Source: SB11 sp965222995
GTDB taxonomy: Bacteria; Bacteroidota; Bacteroidia; UBA8524
Assembly: GCA_965222995.1 (NCBI GenBank)
Contig: OZ244977.1
Location: 496,001 to 560,000 of the forward strand
Direction of reading: 5' to 3'
DNA length: 64,000 nucleotides
Part shown: positions 35,585 to 43,803 of the stretch, piece by piece
Layout: every line of letters begins with the position of its first letter
How positions within the stretch are numbered: the stretch's first letter is position 1
Translations under genes and position numbers: made by a program
The notes under the pieces: generated by a model
The model's database searches: none
Seen by the model: the letters and a program-made list of their open reading frames with translations, nothing else
Told to the model about the DNA's origin: nothing

Positions 35585-36418
35585 TTACTGTTTTTTTGAA
35601 TTTATAAATAAATTACTTTGTGTATTAATTTCAATAGTAGCTGTGGTTCCTTTACCAATTATACTTTTCAAATGTAATACACCGCCAATAATTTTCACCC
35701 TGTTTTTCATGTTTCTTAGTCCATTGCCACTGGTAATACTATTTTTAAGCTTTATACCTTCAGTGTCGAAACCCATACCATCGTCAGCAATAGTCATTCT
35801 TAAACTTTCATTCGAAAAAATAACTTCAACCCGTATTTGCTTTGCGTCAGCATGTTTTATGGCATTATTAATAAGTTCTTGAGCAATTCTAAACAATACA
35901 ATTTGAGATTGCCCGTCAAAATAAAGTTTATCTTCACCATCAGTATTAAAAATGGTATCAATTTCACCCGTACGCTTTATTCTGGCAAGCTCTACTTTTA
36001 GTGATTCTACCAAACCAAAATCAGCAACAAAATCTTTAGATAGCGTTTTTGATATGCTACGCATATCATTTATTACACCTGATATTTGCCCTTTTAATTC
36101 ATTAATAACTTCGGTTTCACTTTCGTCTCTGCTTGCCATTCTGCCAAGCTTTGCAAGATTAAGTTTCACCACGGAAAGCATTTGACCCAAATTATCATGT
36201 ATTTCTTCTGATACACTATTAAGCACTTGCTCTTGCAGCTCCATTTTAGAGTTTACCATCTCTTGCTTAAAGTCTTCCTGCATTTTTTGTACCTGACGTT
36301 TGTGCCTGTACACTCTTTTTTGATAGACAAAGAGGAATAATACAATAAACGTTACTAAAAGTAGTAGAATTATTGTTGCTGAAATAATAACAATTAATAT
36401 GTTTTCTTCTTCACGCAC
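35585..36418 (-). CDS. Sensor histidine kinase, NarX/HisKA_3 type
   Basis: A 277-residue kinase from GTG 36418. One N-terminal membrane segment (ILIVIISATIILLLLVTFIVLFLFVY) is followed directly by a coiled coil and the HisKA_3 motif EEIHDNLGQMLSVVKLNLAKL (H74). The HATPase domain has ELINNAIKHADA (N box), ADDGMGFD and SGNGLRNMKNRV. It has no extracellular or PAS/GAF sensor of its own, so sensing probably depends on the multi-TM protein encoded just before it, whose end overlaps this start by 25 bases. It phosphorylates the LuxR-type regulator encoded after it. Confidence 0.9.
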   Translation of the reverse strand: MREEENILIVIISATIILLLLVTFIVLFLFVYQKRVYRHKRQVQKMQEDFKQEMVNSKMELQEQVLNSVSEEIHDNLGQMLSVVKLNLAKLGRMASRDESETEVINELKGQISGVINDMRSISKTLSKDFVADFGLVESLKVELARIKRTGEIDTIFNTDGEDKLYFDGQSQIVLFRIAQELINNAIKHADAKQIRVEVIFSNESLRMTIADDGMGFDTEGIKLKNSITSGNGLRNMKNRVKIIGGVLHLKSIIGKGTTATIEINTQSNLFINSKKQ

Positions 36419-37041
36419 AATAGAGCAATACTTAATAAAATATTTAAGACAATATATAGTATTGAGTTGATAATCCAGATTTTAATGCTAATAGGTTGTG
36501 AAAATTGTCTGTAAATTTCGTATAAACTAAACACTAAAAAAGTTCCTGCTGAGTAGAATAAAAAGCTAGAACTCACCCAAAACATAGGTACACGGGTAAG
36601 GCTTAATATTTCTGCTTTTTTTAATATTTCATAAAAGTAGAGGAGGGTTATGATAATTATGAAAAAGTTTGTTACCAACATTGAGCGAGTATTGAAACTA
36701 TACAACCCTTGTCCGAATGAAACATTATAAATGGCAAAAGCCGATGATATTGCAATAAATAGAAGTATTATTTTTTTAAAAGTTTTATTTGAAAGTGTAT
36801 GATAGTACACTAAAAATAATGGGATTTTATTAAATGCAACAGCAATATTATATATGTGTAAATTGGTTTCTCCATTACTGCCCAAGTATACACATACTAT
36901 TTCTTTGATAGCTGTAATAACCAAATATATAAGAAGAAGTCTCAACTGTAGATTGAGACTTCTAGCAAGTATCAGTCCTATTAAAGCAGGCACCACAGTT
37001 GTAAGGGAGCCTACATTCATTAATAGTCTAAAAATATCCAA
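36394..37041 (-). CDS. Multi-TM membrane protein of a signalling operon
   Basis: A 215-residue protein with about six or seven hydrophobic segments and little else: IFRLLMNVGSLTTVVPALIGLILARSL, LRLLLIYLVITAIKEIVCVYL, IPLFLVYYHTL, KKIILLFIAISSAFAIYNVSF, NFFIIIITLLYFYEIL, PMFWVSSSFLFYSAGTFLVFSLYEI and IWIINSILYIVLNILLSIALL. No enzyme motif is present. TTG 37041 starts it two bases after the small-protein gene (ATG 37020 is an alternative), and it overlaps the kinase start. A sensory or accessory role for the kinase is inferred only from this position. Confidence 0.8.
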   Translation of the reverse strand: MDIFRLLMNVGSLTTVVPALIGLILARSLNLQLRLLLIYLVITAIKEIVCVYLGSNGETNLHIYNIAVAFNKIPLFLVYYHTLSNKTFKKIILLFIAISSAFAIYNVSFGQGLYSFNTRSMLVTNFFIIIITLLYFYEILKKAEILSLTRVPMFWVSSSFLFYSAGTFLVFSLYEIYRQFSQPISIKIWIINSILYIVLNILLSIALLCVKKKTY

Positions 37042-37043
37042 GC

Positions 37044-37391
37044 TTAAGAGTTTAGGGGGTTAGCTGTTGAACAATAATCAGGACAAGGTGAGCCTGCATC
37101 CAATATTTTATCATTTTCACCTAGCTGGTCATTTTTATTTGCATCGGCACCAACAATTACTAACTCTAGTTCATCCCACGAATTTCCGGGTTCTCCTTGT
37201 TCAACCGCGCCAAAATACATTCGTAAGCCTTCACAATTGTCTTGTGCCAAAAGGGCTTCAAGTTTTTCTCTACCAAAAAAAATTGCTTTTCGTTTTACAT
37301 TGCCGTTTAAAAATTTAGCTCTATATTCTTGTGTAAGAGCTGCACCTTCGGCTAAGGTGATAAATTTTCCTTCAGTTCCATTAAAAGCCAT
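37044..37391 (-). CDS. Small conserved protein, first gene of the signalling operon
   Basis: A 115-residue soluble protein with no signal peptide. Notable stretches are GKFITLAEGAALTQEYRAKF at the start, AIFFGREKLEALLAQDNCEGLRMYFG in the middle, LELVIVGADANKNDQL (a D-x-N-x-N-D cluster like a metal loop) and a Cys-rich end SPCPDYCSTANPLNS. From memory, small proteins ending in CPxxC..NPLNS are frequent, unnamed, and often next to sensor kinases in Bacteroidota; I cannot check this here. It is co-transcribed with the multi-TM protein, kinase and regulator genes. Function unknown; possibly an adaptor or redox/metal-dependent input. Confidence 0.72.
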   Translation of the reverse strand: MAFNGTEGKFITLAEGAALTQEYRAKFLNGNVKRKAIFFGREKLEALLAQDNCEGLRMYFGAVEQGEPGNSWDELELVIVGADANKNDQLGENDKILDAGSPCPDYCSTANPLNS

Positions 37392-37530
37392 AGTACTATT
37401 TATTTAATAATTAAAAAATTGTTGTGCTGCTAAAGTAGTAATTATTCAATTTAATAGGTATAGCAAAAAATTACCCGTTTTTAAACCTTGTGTTAAATAA
37501 TTGATAATAAGTGTATTATGTGATTTTTGA

Positions 37531-37563
37531 TTTTAAAAAAAGGGTTAAACCCCTTTTTTAAAA
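37531..37563. terminator. AT-ended hairpin in the 37392-37674 gap
   Basis: TTTTAAAAAAAGGG pairs with CCCCTTTTTTAAAA around a TTAAA loop. It looks like a bidirectional intrinsic terminator but lies about 60 bases beyond the pgm terminator and has no obvious gene feeding it. The remaining bases of this gap up to 37392 hold only AT-rich sequence with a weak promoter-like TACTTTAG. Confidence 0.5.
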
Positions 37564-37621
37564 TAGGGTGAAAAAACGGTATTTTTAATTACTGTAAATA
37601 TAAAACTATGTAAAAAAAGAA

Positions 37622-37652
37622 AGTTCGTTTAGCATTAAACTAAACGAACTTA
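37622..37652 (-). terminator. Intrinsic terminator of the phosphohexomutase gene
   Basis: A 12-bp perfect stem, AAGTTCGTTTAG with CTAAACGAACTT around CATTAAA; on the minus strand it is followed by TCTTTTTTTAC. It begins 22 bases after the stop at 37675. Confidence 0.9.
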
Positions 37653-37674
37653 CAAATAGCATTAAAAATTGTAA

Positions 37675-39078
37675 TTAGTTAATTATATCATCTGCCAGCA
37701 TGTTTAGTAACTCAAAAGCACGGTCTGAGTTTGGTGCTTGGCAGTAAGTACGTAAAACCGGCTCTGTTCCGCTGGCACGTATCATTAACCATTCGCTATT
37801 CCCTAAATGAAGTTTCCAGCCGTCTATATCTTCAACGTTTTCTACCTTTATGCCTCCTACTGTGGTTATTTTACCTTCTTTACAAAGAGCCAGTACTTCT
37901 TGTTTTTTCTCCTCGCTAATGCGGTGGTCTATACGCTCCATTGCAAAGGAGCCAATTAAGTCATACACTTCTTCAATAAGCTCATCTAGTGTTTTACCTG
38001 TTTTTGCCATGTACTCTAGCAAGGTTATACCTATCCAAATACCATCACGTTCGGGCACGTGCCCTTTAATGGCTATGCCACCGCTTTCTTCTCCACCTAC
38101 AAGTACATCGTCTTCTACCATGTACTCGCAAATGTATTTAAAGCCTATTTTGGTAATTATAGCTTCTAAATTTAGCTTTTTGCACAGGTCTTTAATCTTA
38201 TCGGTACAGCTGAAGCTAACGGCTACTTTACCACTTAGGTTTTTGTGATTTACCAAGTAGTTTATAAGTAATAATATAATATGGTGAGAGTCTATAAACT
38301 TACCCTCGCCATTGTATAAACCAATACGGTCTGCATCGCCATCGGTAGCCAGTCCAAAATCAATATCTTCTGCCAAGCGAATAGTCTCGCTCATTTCAGT
38401 TAAGTTTTTATGTACAGGCTCTGGAGCTTGCCCATCAAAACCCGGGTTGTGCTCGCAATGCAAAAATGTAGCATCAGGAAACAAACGACGCATTACATTT
38501 TGCCCTGCTCCATACATTGCGTCATAAGCTATATTTAAACCGCTATTTCGTATAGCATCCAAGTCAAAGCTTTTTTCTACTTGGTTAACGTATTCATCTT
38601 CTAGGTTTACATACTCAATTATACCTTGCTCTACATATTGTGCTACGGTTTCTGTAGGTATTTCTTTTACTTCAGGTATTAGTGCCTCTACCTCATCAAT
38701 CATTTTTGGAGTGGCAGGACCACCATAATGAGCTTTTATTTTAAAACCGTTGTAGCTTGGCGGGTTATGGCTGGCAGTAATTACTATTCCTGCAAAAGCA
38801 TTACGACTATGTGTGCCCAATGATATCATTGGGGTACTTACAAAATCTTTGGCTAAATATACTTTTATACCTTTTTGGGCAAAAATAACGGCTGTAGTTT
38901 CTGCAAACATTTCGCCGGCAAAGCGGCAATCGTGCCCTAAAACTGCACTAGGGGTATTGCTATTGTTTACAATCCATTGTGCGGTTGCTTCTGCAACACG
39001 TGCTAAATTATCTAACGTGTATTCTTTGGCTATTATAGCGCGCCAACCGTCTGTTCCGAACTTAATTTTTTCGTTCAT
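37675..39078 (-). CDS. Phosphoglucomutase/phosphomannomutase
   Basis: A 467-residue alpha-D-phosphohexomutase. The four domain marks are in order: KFGTDGWRAII near the start, ITASHNPPSYNGFKIK with the catalytic phosphoserine, ATDGDADRIGLYN (metal loop), VGGEESGGIAIKGHVPERDG (sugar loop) and IRASGTEPVLRTYCQA (phosphate loop). It interconverts hexose 1- and 6-phosphates, feeding nucleotide sugars for polysaccharides. Glucose or mannose preference cannot be decided. It starts six bases after the exported unknown gene and so is in an operon with it and gcdH. Confidence 0.93.
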   Translation of the reverse strand: MNEKIKFGTDGWRAIIAKEYTLDNLARVAEATAQWIVNNSNTPSAVLGHDCRFAGEMFAETTAVIFAQKGIKVYLAKDFVSTPMISLGTHSRNAFAGIVITASHNPPSYNGFKIKAHYGGPATPKMIDEVEALIPEVKEIPTETVAQYVEQGIIEYVNLEDEYVNQVEKSFDLDAIRNSGLNIAYDAMYGAGQNVMRRLFPDATFLHCEHNPGFDGQAPEPVHKNLTEMSETIRLAEDIDFGLATDGDADRIGLYNGEGKFIDSHHIILLLINYLVNHKNLSGKVAVSFSCTDKIKDLCKKLNLEAIITKIGFKYICEYMVEDDVLVGGEESGGIAIKGHVPERDGIWIGITLLEYMAKTGKTLDELIEEVYDLIGSFAMERIDHRISEEKKQEVLALCKEGKITTVGGIKVENVEDIDGWKLHLGNSEWLMIRASGTEPVLRTYCQAPNSDRAFELLNMLADDIIN

Positions 39079-39084
39079 AGTTGT

Positions 39085-40170
39085 TTAATCGTACTTAACG
39101 TATTCTGTTATTTGTGTCCAAAAATAATTTTGAAAAGCTCTAATATACTTACCCGACTGGGCAGGTGGTATTTCTTGGTGGTTAATTTTTTTCAACACGT
39201 AGTCAAACTCTTTTATTCTTAGTGCCGAGTTGACATCTTGAAATGCAATTTTTAAGTGGTATTTGTTAAATTTTTCAACCGATATGGGAGGCAACGGTAT
39301 GTTATTGAAGTAGAGTTGCAGGTATTGTGGGTTATATACTATAAATCCGTCAGTGTAATTTTTACTCCAAAGCTCAATTACTTCTACCTTACTTATAGAA
39401 AAGTTAAAGCTAGATAACAGGTGGGTAAAAATTCTATTGCCTCCGTTATTAAAAAAAAACTCGGGGTTATCATTTAAAAAACCTTGTAAGGCTTTGTAAA
39501 ACACCTCGTTTTTTTCAGTATTAAGAATTTCGTATGTAACCTCTTTAGTTTTAGGAAGGTTTACTTTATTAATGATGCGCTTTTTTTTGTTAAAGGCTTT
39601 TTGCTTTACTTCTAAGCTTTTAGCTATATCATTTTTAAAAGTGCTTTTGCCAAACTGCACAACATTAAAATGGTAGTTGCGGCTATACAAAGCATCTAAA
39701 TAAGTAACGCCAAACCAGCCGTTGGCATTAGTAGGTATAATACTATCAGTAAGCATGGGGAATATATCTACCATATCTATAAACCCATACGATACAGAAT
39801 TGCCTTTCTCGTTTTTATTAATAAAAGAGAAGCCTATAATATTGAAGGTGGTTTTTTTGCGAGTGCTACTCCATACCTCATTAAAAAACATATCACTGGT
39901 TTCTGTAAAACTGGTGTTACTGCTCTTTTCTATGTTGGTAAGTGTGGTAAAGGAAATTTGTATGGTTTTTTGAGGCGAATCCCACAACTTTACCTTGTCT
40001 TCTTTTACTAAAGAATACACCAACTTGGGTAGTGATTTTACCAAGTTAAACCCAAAAGTATCACGCTGCTCTTTTTGGTTTAAATGTATTAAAACAGGCT
40101 TATCTCTATAGGCATAGCTAAATTGCCATGCTATAACAAATACTAATAATATGCCTGTTTTTTTTAGCAA
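39085..40170 (-). CDS. Exported protein of unknown function
   Basis: A 361-residue protein from TTG 40170 with a signal peptide (LKKTGILLVFVIAWQFSYAY). The mature region shows no enzyme motif. It is rich in aromatic and basic residues, with segments such as LPKLVYSLVKEDKVKLWDSP, ANGWFGVTYLDALYSRNYHFNVVQF and HLLSSFNFSISKVEVIELWSKNY. The first and third are faintly like GldN/PorN gliding-complex proteins, a resemblance too weak for a call. It sits between gcdH (11 bases upstream) and the phosphohexomutase (6 bases downstream), and the three are probably one transcript although their roles look unrelated. Confidence 0.7.
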   Translation of the reverse strand: MLKKTGILLVFVIAWQFSYAYRDKPVLIHLNQKEQRDTFGFNLVKSLPKLVYSLVKEDKVKLWDSPQKTIQISFTTLTNIEKSSNTSFTETSDMFFNEVWSSTRKKTTFNIIGFSFINKNEKGNSVSYGFIDMVDIFPMLTDSIIPTNANGWFGVTYLDALYSRNYHFNVVQFGKSTFKNDIAKSLEVKQKAFNKKKRIINKVNLPKTKEVTYEILNTEKNEVFYKALQGFLNDNPEFFFNNGGNRIFTHLLSSFNFSISKVEVIELWSKNYTDGFIVYNPQYLQLYFNNIPLPPISVEKFNKYHLKIAFQDVNSALRIKEFDYVLKKINHQEIPPAQSGKYIRAFQNYFWTQITEYVKYD

Positions 40171-40181
40171 AAGGTACAGTA

Positions 40182-41399
40182 TTATTTAAAGGCTTGTATG
40201 CCTGTTATTTCATGCCCTAATATAAGTAAATGTATATCGTGCGTACCCTCGTAGGTAAGCACAGACTCTAAATTTGCCATGTGGCGCATTATTGGGTACT
40301 CACCCGTAATACCCATACCGCCCAGCATTTGACGTGCCTCACGAGCTATATCTAAAGCTATTTCTACGTTATTACGTTTAGCTAATGATATTTGGGCTGC
40401 GGTTGCTTTGCCCTCATCCATTAGTTTACCCAAACGCCAGCATAATAATTGTGCTTTGGTAATTTCCGTTAGCATTTCTGCCAGTTTCTTTTGTTGTAGT
40501 TGGAAACCGCCTATAGGTTTACCAAACTGCTCACGCTCTTTAGAGTATCGTACAGCCGTATCGTAGCAATCCATTGCTGCACCTACCGCACCCCAGCTAA
40601 TACCATAGCGGGCACTGTTTAGGCAGGTTAGTGGACCGCGTAAACCCTCAACATTAGGTAAAAGATTTTCTTTAGGTACTTTAACGTTATCAAACACTAA
40701 CTCTCCTGTAGCACTTGCACGTAGCGACCATTTATTATGCGTTGTTGGGGTGGTGAAACCTTCCATACCACGCTCTACTATTAAGCCTTGTACTTTACCG
40801 TTCTCGTTTTTAGCCCATACTACAGCAATATCTGCAAACGGAGCGTTGCTAATCCACATTTTGGCACCGTTTAGTACATAGTGGTCTCCTGCATCTTTAA
40901 AGTTACTTTCCATACCGCCCGGGTTACTACCATGGTTAGGCTCCGTAAGTCCAAAGCAACCCATTAGCTCACCGGTAGCAAGTTTAGGTAAGTATTTACG
41001 TTTTTGCTCCTCAGTACCAAACTTAAAAATAGGATACATAACCAAAGAACCTTGTACAGATGCGGTACTACGCATACCACTATCGCCTCGCTCTATTTCT
41101 TGCATTATTAGTCCGTAGGTAATGTAATCCATGCCTCCGCAACCATACTCAGCAGGTAATTGTGGGGCAAATGCTCCAATTTCTCCCATGCCTTTAATTA
41201 CATGGTTAGGGAATATATTGCGTTGGGCGCAATCTTCTATAATGGGGCTAATTTCTTTTTTCACCCAATCGCGTGCCGTGTTGCGTATTAGTTTGTGCTC
41301 CTCGGTAAGTAAGTCGTCAATACCGTAAAAATCAGGAGCTACAAAATTATCTTGTTGGTTACTTCTCTCTATCTCTGGGTGTTCGCTAAAGTTTGGCAT
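40182..41399 (-). CDS. gcdH: Glutaryl-CoA dehydrogenase-like acyl-CoA dehydrogenase
   Basis: A 405-residue flavoprotein. FAD and substrate marks are GCFGLTEPNHGSNPGGM, KMWISNAPFADIAVVWAK, RASATGELVFDNVKVP, and the C-terminal ARYGISWGAVGAAMDCYDTAVRYSKEREQFGKPIGGFQLQQKKLA. LTYEGTHDIHLLILG holds the catalytic glutamate and its sequence context (YEGTHDIH) is typical of glutaryl-CoA dehydrogenase, which oxidises and decarboxylates glutaryl-CoA in lysine/tryptophan breakdown. A TACTTTTG element at 41427-41420 on the minus strand gives a leader of about 15 bases. Confidence 0.88.
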   Translation of the reverse strand: MPNFSEHPEIERSNQQDNFVAPDFYGIDDLLTEEHKLIRNTARDWVKKEISPIIEDCAQRNIFPNHVIKGMGEIGAFAPQLPAEYGCGGMDYITYGLIMQEIERGDSGMRSTASVQGSLVMYPIFKFGTEEQKRKYLPKLATGELMGCFGLTEPNHGSNPGGMESNFKDAGDHYVLNGAKMWISNAPFADIAVVWAKNENGKVQGLIVERGMEGFTTPTTHNKWSLRASATGELVFDNVKVPKENLLPNVEGLRGPLTCLNSARYGISWGAVGAAMDCYDTAVRYSKEREQFGKPIGGFQLQQKKLAEMLTEITKAQLLCWRLGKLMDEGKATAAQISLAKRNNVEIALDIAREARQMLGGMGITGEYPIMRHMANLESVLTYEGTHDIHLLILGHEITGIQAFK

Positions 41400-41560
41400 T
41401 CGTCAAAAATTATTGGGTGCAAAAGTAATAAAAAGACTAGGGTTTTGGCTATTCATAAATTAAAGCTAAGGCTATTGTTGGTTAGTTGTTTAAAAAAAGT
41501 ATCCGGTAAAATCATCTACAAAAAATTACTTATATTGTTTTGTATAACAAAAACCCATTA

Positions 41561-42757
41561 ATGATTAGCGCAGAACTCCCTAAAAATGAGCTGGAAAGAA
41601 TTAATATTCTTAAAAATTTAGAAATTTTAGATACTGAGTTTGAAAAAGAATATGATGATTTGGTGAAACTGGCATCCTCTATTTGCAATACCCCAATTTC
41701 ACTAGTGTCGCTAATAGATAATAATAGGCAATGGTTTAAGGCTAAAGTTGGATTAGAGGTGAGGGAAACAGGCAGAGATATTGCTTTTTGCTCCCATGCA
41801 ATACTTCAAGATGAGTTATTTGTTGTGCCTAATGCCTTAGAGGATGAACGCTTTTGTGATAACCCCTTAGTTATAGGAGAGCCTAATATTAGGTTTTACG
41901 CCGGTATGCCTATAAAAACCAAAACAGGGCATAAAATGGGTACCTTATGTATTATAGATAGGGTACCCAGAGAGCTTACTGAGCATCAAAAATTTGCCTT
42001 AGAAACTTTAGGAAATCAGTTGGTTAATATGCTTGAGCTTAGAATGCAAAATAAAAGGCTAAGGCAATTAAACGATGTACAAAATAAATTCATATCTATA
42101 ATTAGCCACGATGTTAAAAGCCCATTATCTTCTTTACTAACCTTAGTAGATATGGTTAGCGATGATAGTCTGGATAAGGAAGATTTTAAGGAAATTTCTA
42201 GCCATGTAAATGAAAATATTAATTATACCATTAGCTTGTTAGACAATTTAGTGAATTGGAGTTTTTCTCAGATACTAGGTGGTTTAAACAATATGAAAGA
42301 GATTAGTATTGATGAACTAGTGGATGAGATAATTAAACATTTGAATTATGAGGCAGAGAAGAAAGGAATTGAACTATATAGCGAAATAAATAAAGGAACA
42401 AAAGTTTATGCAGACCAAAATATGCTTACTTTTATTGTAAGAAATTTAATCTCTAATGCTATAAAGTTTACTGCAAAAGGCAGTATAAGAGTTGGGATAA
42501 ATGAAAACGAAAAAGGCTGGAATTTAGTTTTTATTGATACAGGTGTTGGGATTCCTCAAAGTAAATTAGAAAAGCTTTTTGATTGGGATAAAAGATATAC
42601 CACTAAAGGAACAAGTGATGAAAAAGGTTCCGGTTTAGGATTATTACTTTGCCAAGAGTTCGCTGAAAAGCATTTTGGTAAAATTAACATAGAAAGTAAA
42701 GAGCATCATGGTAGCACTTTTACAGTTGAGTTAAATACAAAATTTGTAAAAGAATAA
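41561..42757 (+). CDS. GAF-domain sensor histidine kinase
   Basis: With ATG 41561, 398 residues and no membrane segment, so a cytoplasmic kinase. A GAF domain spans residues 20-165 (LVSLIDNNRQWFKAKVG, IAFCSHAILQDELFVVPNAL, RFYAGMPIKT, MGTLCIID). The HisKA H-box FISIISHDVKSPLSSLLTLV has H183, and the ATPase domain shows LISNAIKFT, IDTGVGIP and GSGLGLLLCQEFAEKH. No receiver domain or adjacent response regulator is seen, making it an orphan kinase. The frame is open to TTG 41540, but those extra codons overlap TTGTTTTG-like promoter sequence. Confidence 0.9.
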   Translation: MISAELPKNELERINILKNLEILDTEFEKEYDDLVKLASSICNTPISLVSLIDNNRQWFKAKVGLEVRETGRDIAFCSHAILQDELFVVPNALEDERFCDNPLVIGEPNIRFYAGMPIKTKTGHKMGTLCIIDRVPRELTEHQKFALETLGNQLVNMLELRMQNKRLRQLNDVQNKFISIISHDVKSPLSSLLTLVDMVSDDSLDKEDFKEISSHVNENINYTISLLDNLVNWSFSQILGGLNNMKEISIDELVDEIIKHLNYEAEKKGIELYSEINKGTKVYADQNMLTFIVRNLISNAIKFTAKGSIRVGINENEKGWNLVFIDTGVGIPQSKLEKLFDWDKRYTTKGTSDEKGSGLGLLLCQEFAEKHFGKINIESKEHHGSTFTVELNTKFVKE

Positions 42758-42758
42758 A

Positions 42759-43766
42759 TTACAACCTTGCAAAAGGTACTACGTCTTGCGTAGCAAATTG
42801 TTTTTCTAAATACTTAAAATAGCCTGCAATAGCTATCATAGCAGCATTATCTGTACAGTACTCAAATTTAGGTATGTAGGTATTGTAGTTGTTTTCTTTA
42901 CCTAATTGTTCTAGTGCTGCACGCAACCCGCTATTGGCACTTACCCCGCCTGCAATGGCCAGTTCTTTAATACCTGTTTTTTTGGCTGCGTTATGCAGTT
43001 TTTCTATTAAATCGTTAACAATGGTATGCTGTACTGAGGCACAAATATCGTTTAGGTTTTCTTTTATAAAATCAGGATTCTCAGCAATATTATCTCTTAC
43101 AAAGTACAGCACCGCAGTTTTAAAACCGCTAAAGCTAAAATCTAGCTCGCCTACTTTACCTTTAGGGAATTTAAAACGGTGAGGGTCTCCCTCCTTAGCA
43201 TATTTATCTATCAAAGGTCCACCGGGGTAGGGAAGCCCCAATATTTTAGCTGCTTTATCAAAAGCTTCACCGGCGGCATCGTCTTGTGTTTGCCCCAATA
43301 ACTCCATTTTTAGGGGACTATCTATCCGCAAAATTTGGGTATGCCCACCCGAAACTGTGAGACACAAAAACGGGAACTGTGGTTTTGGCTCATCAATAAA
43401 GTGTGCAAGTACATGTGCATCCATGTGGTTTACCTCCAACAATGGAATATTTAAAGAAAGGGCAAAGCTTTTGGCAAAAGTTACCCCAACCAGCAAACTG
43501 CCTAATAAGCCGGGGCCTCTTGTAAAAGCAACGGCAGTAAGCCTTTCCTTTGTTATGCCAGCTTCTTTTAAAGCCACATCTACTACAGGAACAATATTTT
43601 GTTGGTGGGCACGACTGGCAAGCTCAGGTACTACACCGCCGTATTTTTGGTGAACCCCTTGTGTAGCAATTACATTGGCAAGAATGTTGCCCTTATGTAA
43701 TATAGCTGCAGCAGTTTCATCACAAGAAGATTCTATGGCTAATATATAAGCTTCGTTTTGAGGCAC
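42759..43766 (-). CDS. tsaD: tRNA N6-adenosine threonylcarbamoyltransferase
   Basis: A 335-residue enzyme that finishes the t6A modification at position 37 of ANN-decoding tRNAs, working with TsaB/TsaE. It shows ILAIESSCDETAAAI, GGVVPELASRAHQQNI, GPGLLGSLLVGVTFAKSFAL, the metal site NHMDAHVLAHF, LTVSGGHTQIL, DDAAGEAFDKAAKILGLPYPGGP and AIAGGVSANSGLR. Start GTG 43766 (VPQNEAYILAIES) fits the family's beginning; the frame runs 33 codons further into the divergent TamB gene, but those residues (MAPTTTAPVTNHNS) are not family-like. Confidence 0.95.
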   Translation of the reverse strand: MPQNEAYILAIESSCDETAAAILHKGNILANVIATQGVHQKYGGVVPELASRAHQQNIVPVVDVALKEAGITKERLTAVAFTRGPGLLGSLLVGVTFAKSFALSLNIPLLEVNHMDAHVLAHFIDEPKPQFPFLCLTVSGGHTQILRIDSPLKMELLGQTQDDAAGEAFDKAAKILGLPYPGGPLIDKYAKEGDPHRFKFPKGKVGELDFSFSGFKTAVLYFVRDNIAENPDFIKENLNDICASVQHTIVNDLIEKLHNAAKKTGIKELAIAGGVSANSGLRAALEQLGKENNYNTYIPKFEYCTDNAAMIAIAGYFKYLEKQFATQDVVPFARL

Positions 43767-43772
43767 TTTTAC

Positions 43773-43803
43773 TATTTTTGACAAAAATTTGCGCACAAAA
43801 ATA
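43773..43803. promoter_or_regulatory. Opposed -7 elements for tamB-like (+) and tsaD (-)
   Basis: TATTTTTG (43773-43780) on the plus strand and TATTTTTG (43803-43796) on the minus strand face each other across 15 bases, forming an inverted repeat. Predicted transcript starts (about 43786 and 43790) nearly coincide, so the two promoters could not be occupied together. No clear -33 element is seen for either. Confidence 0.5.
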
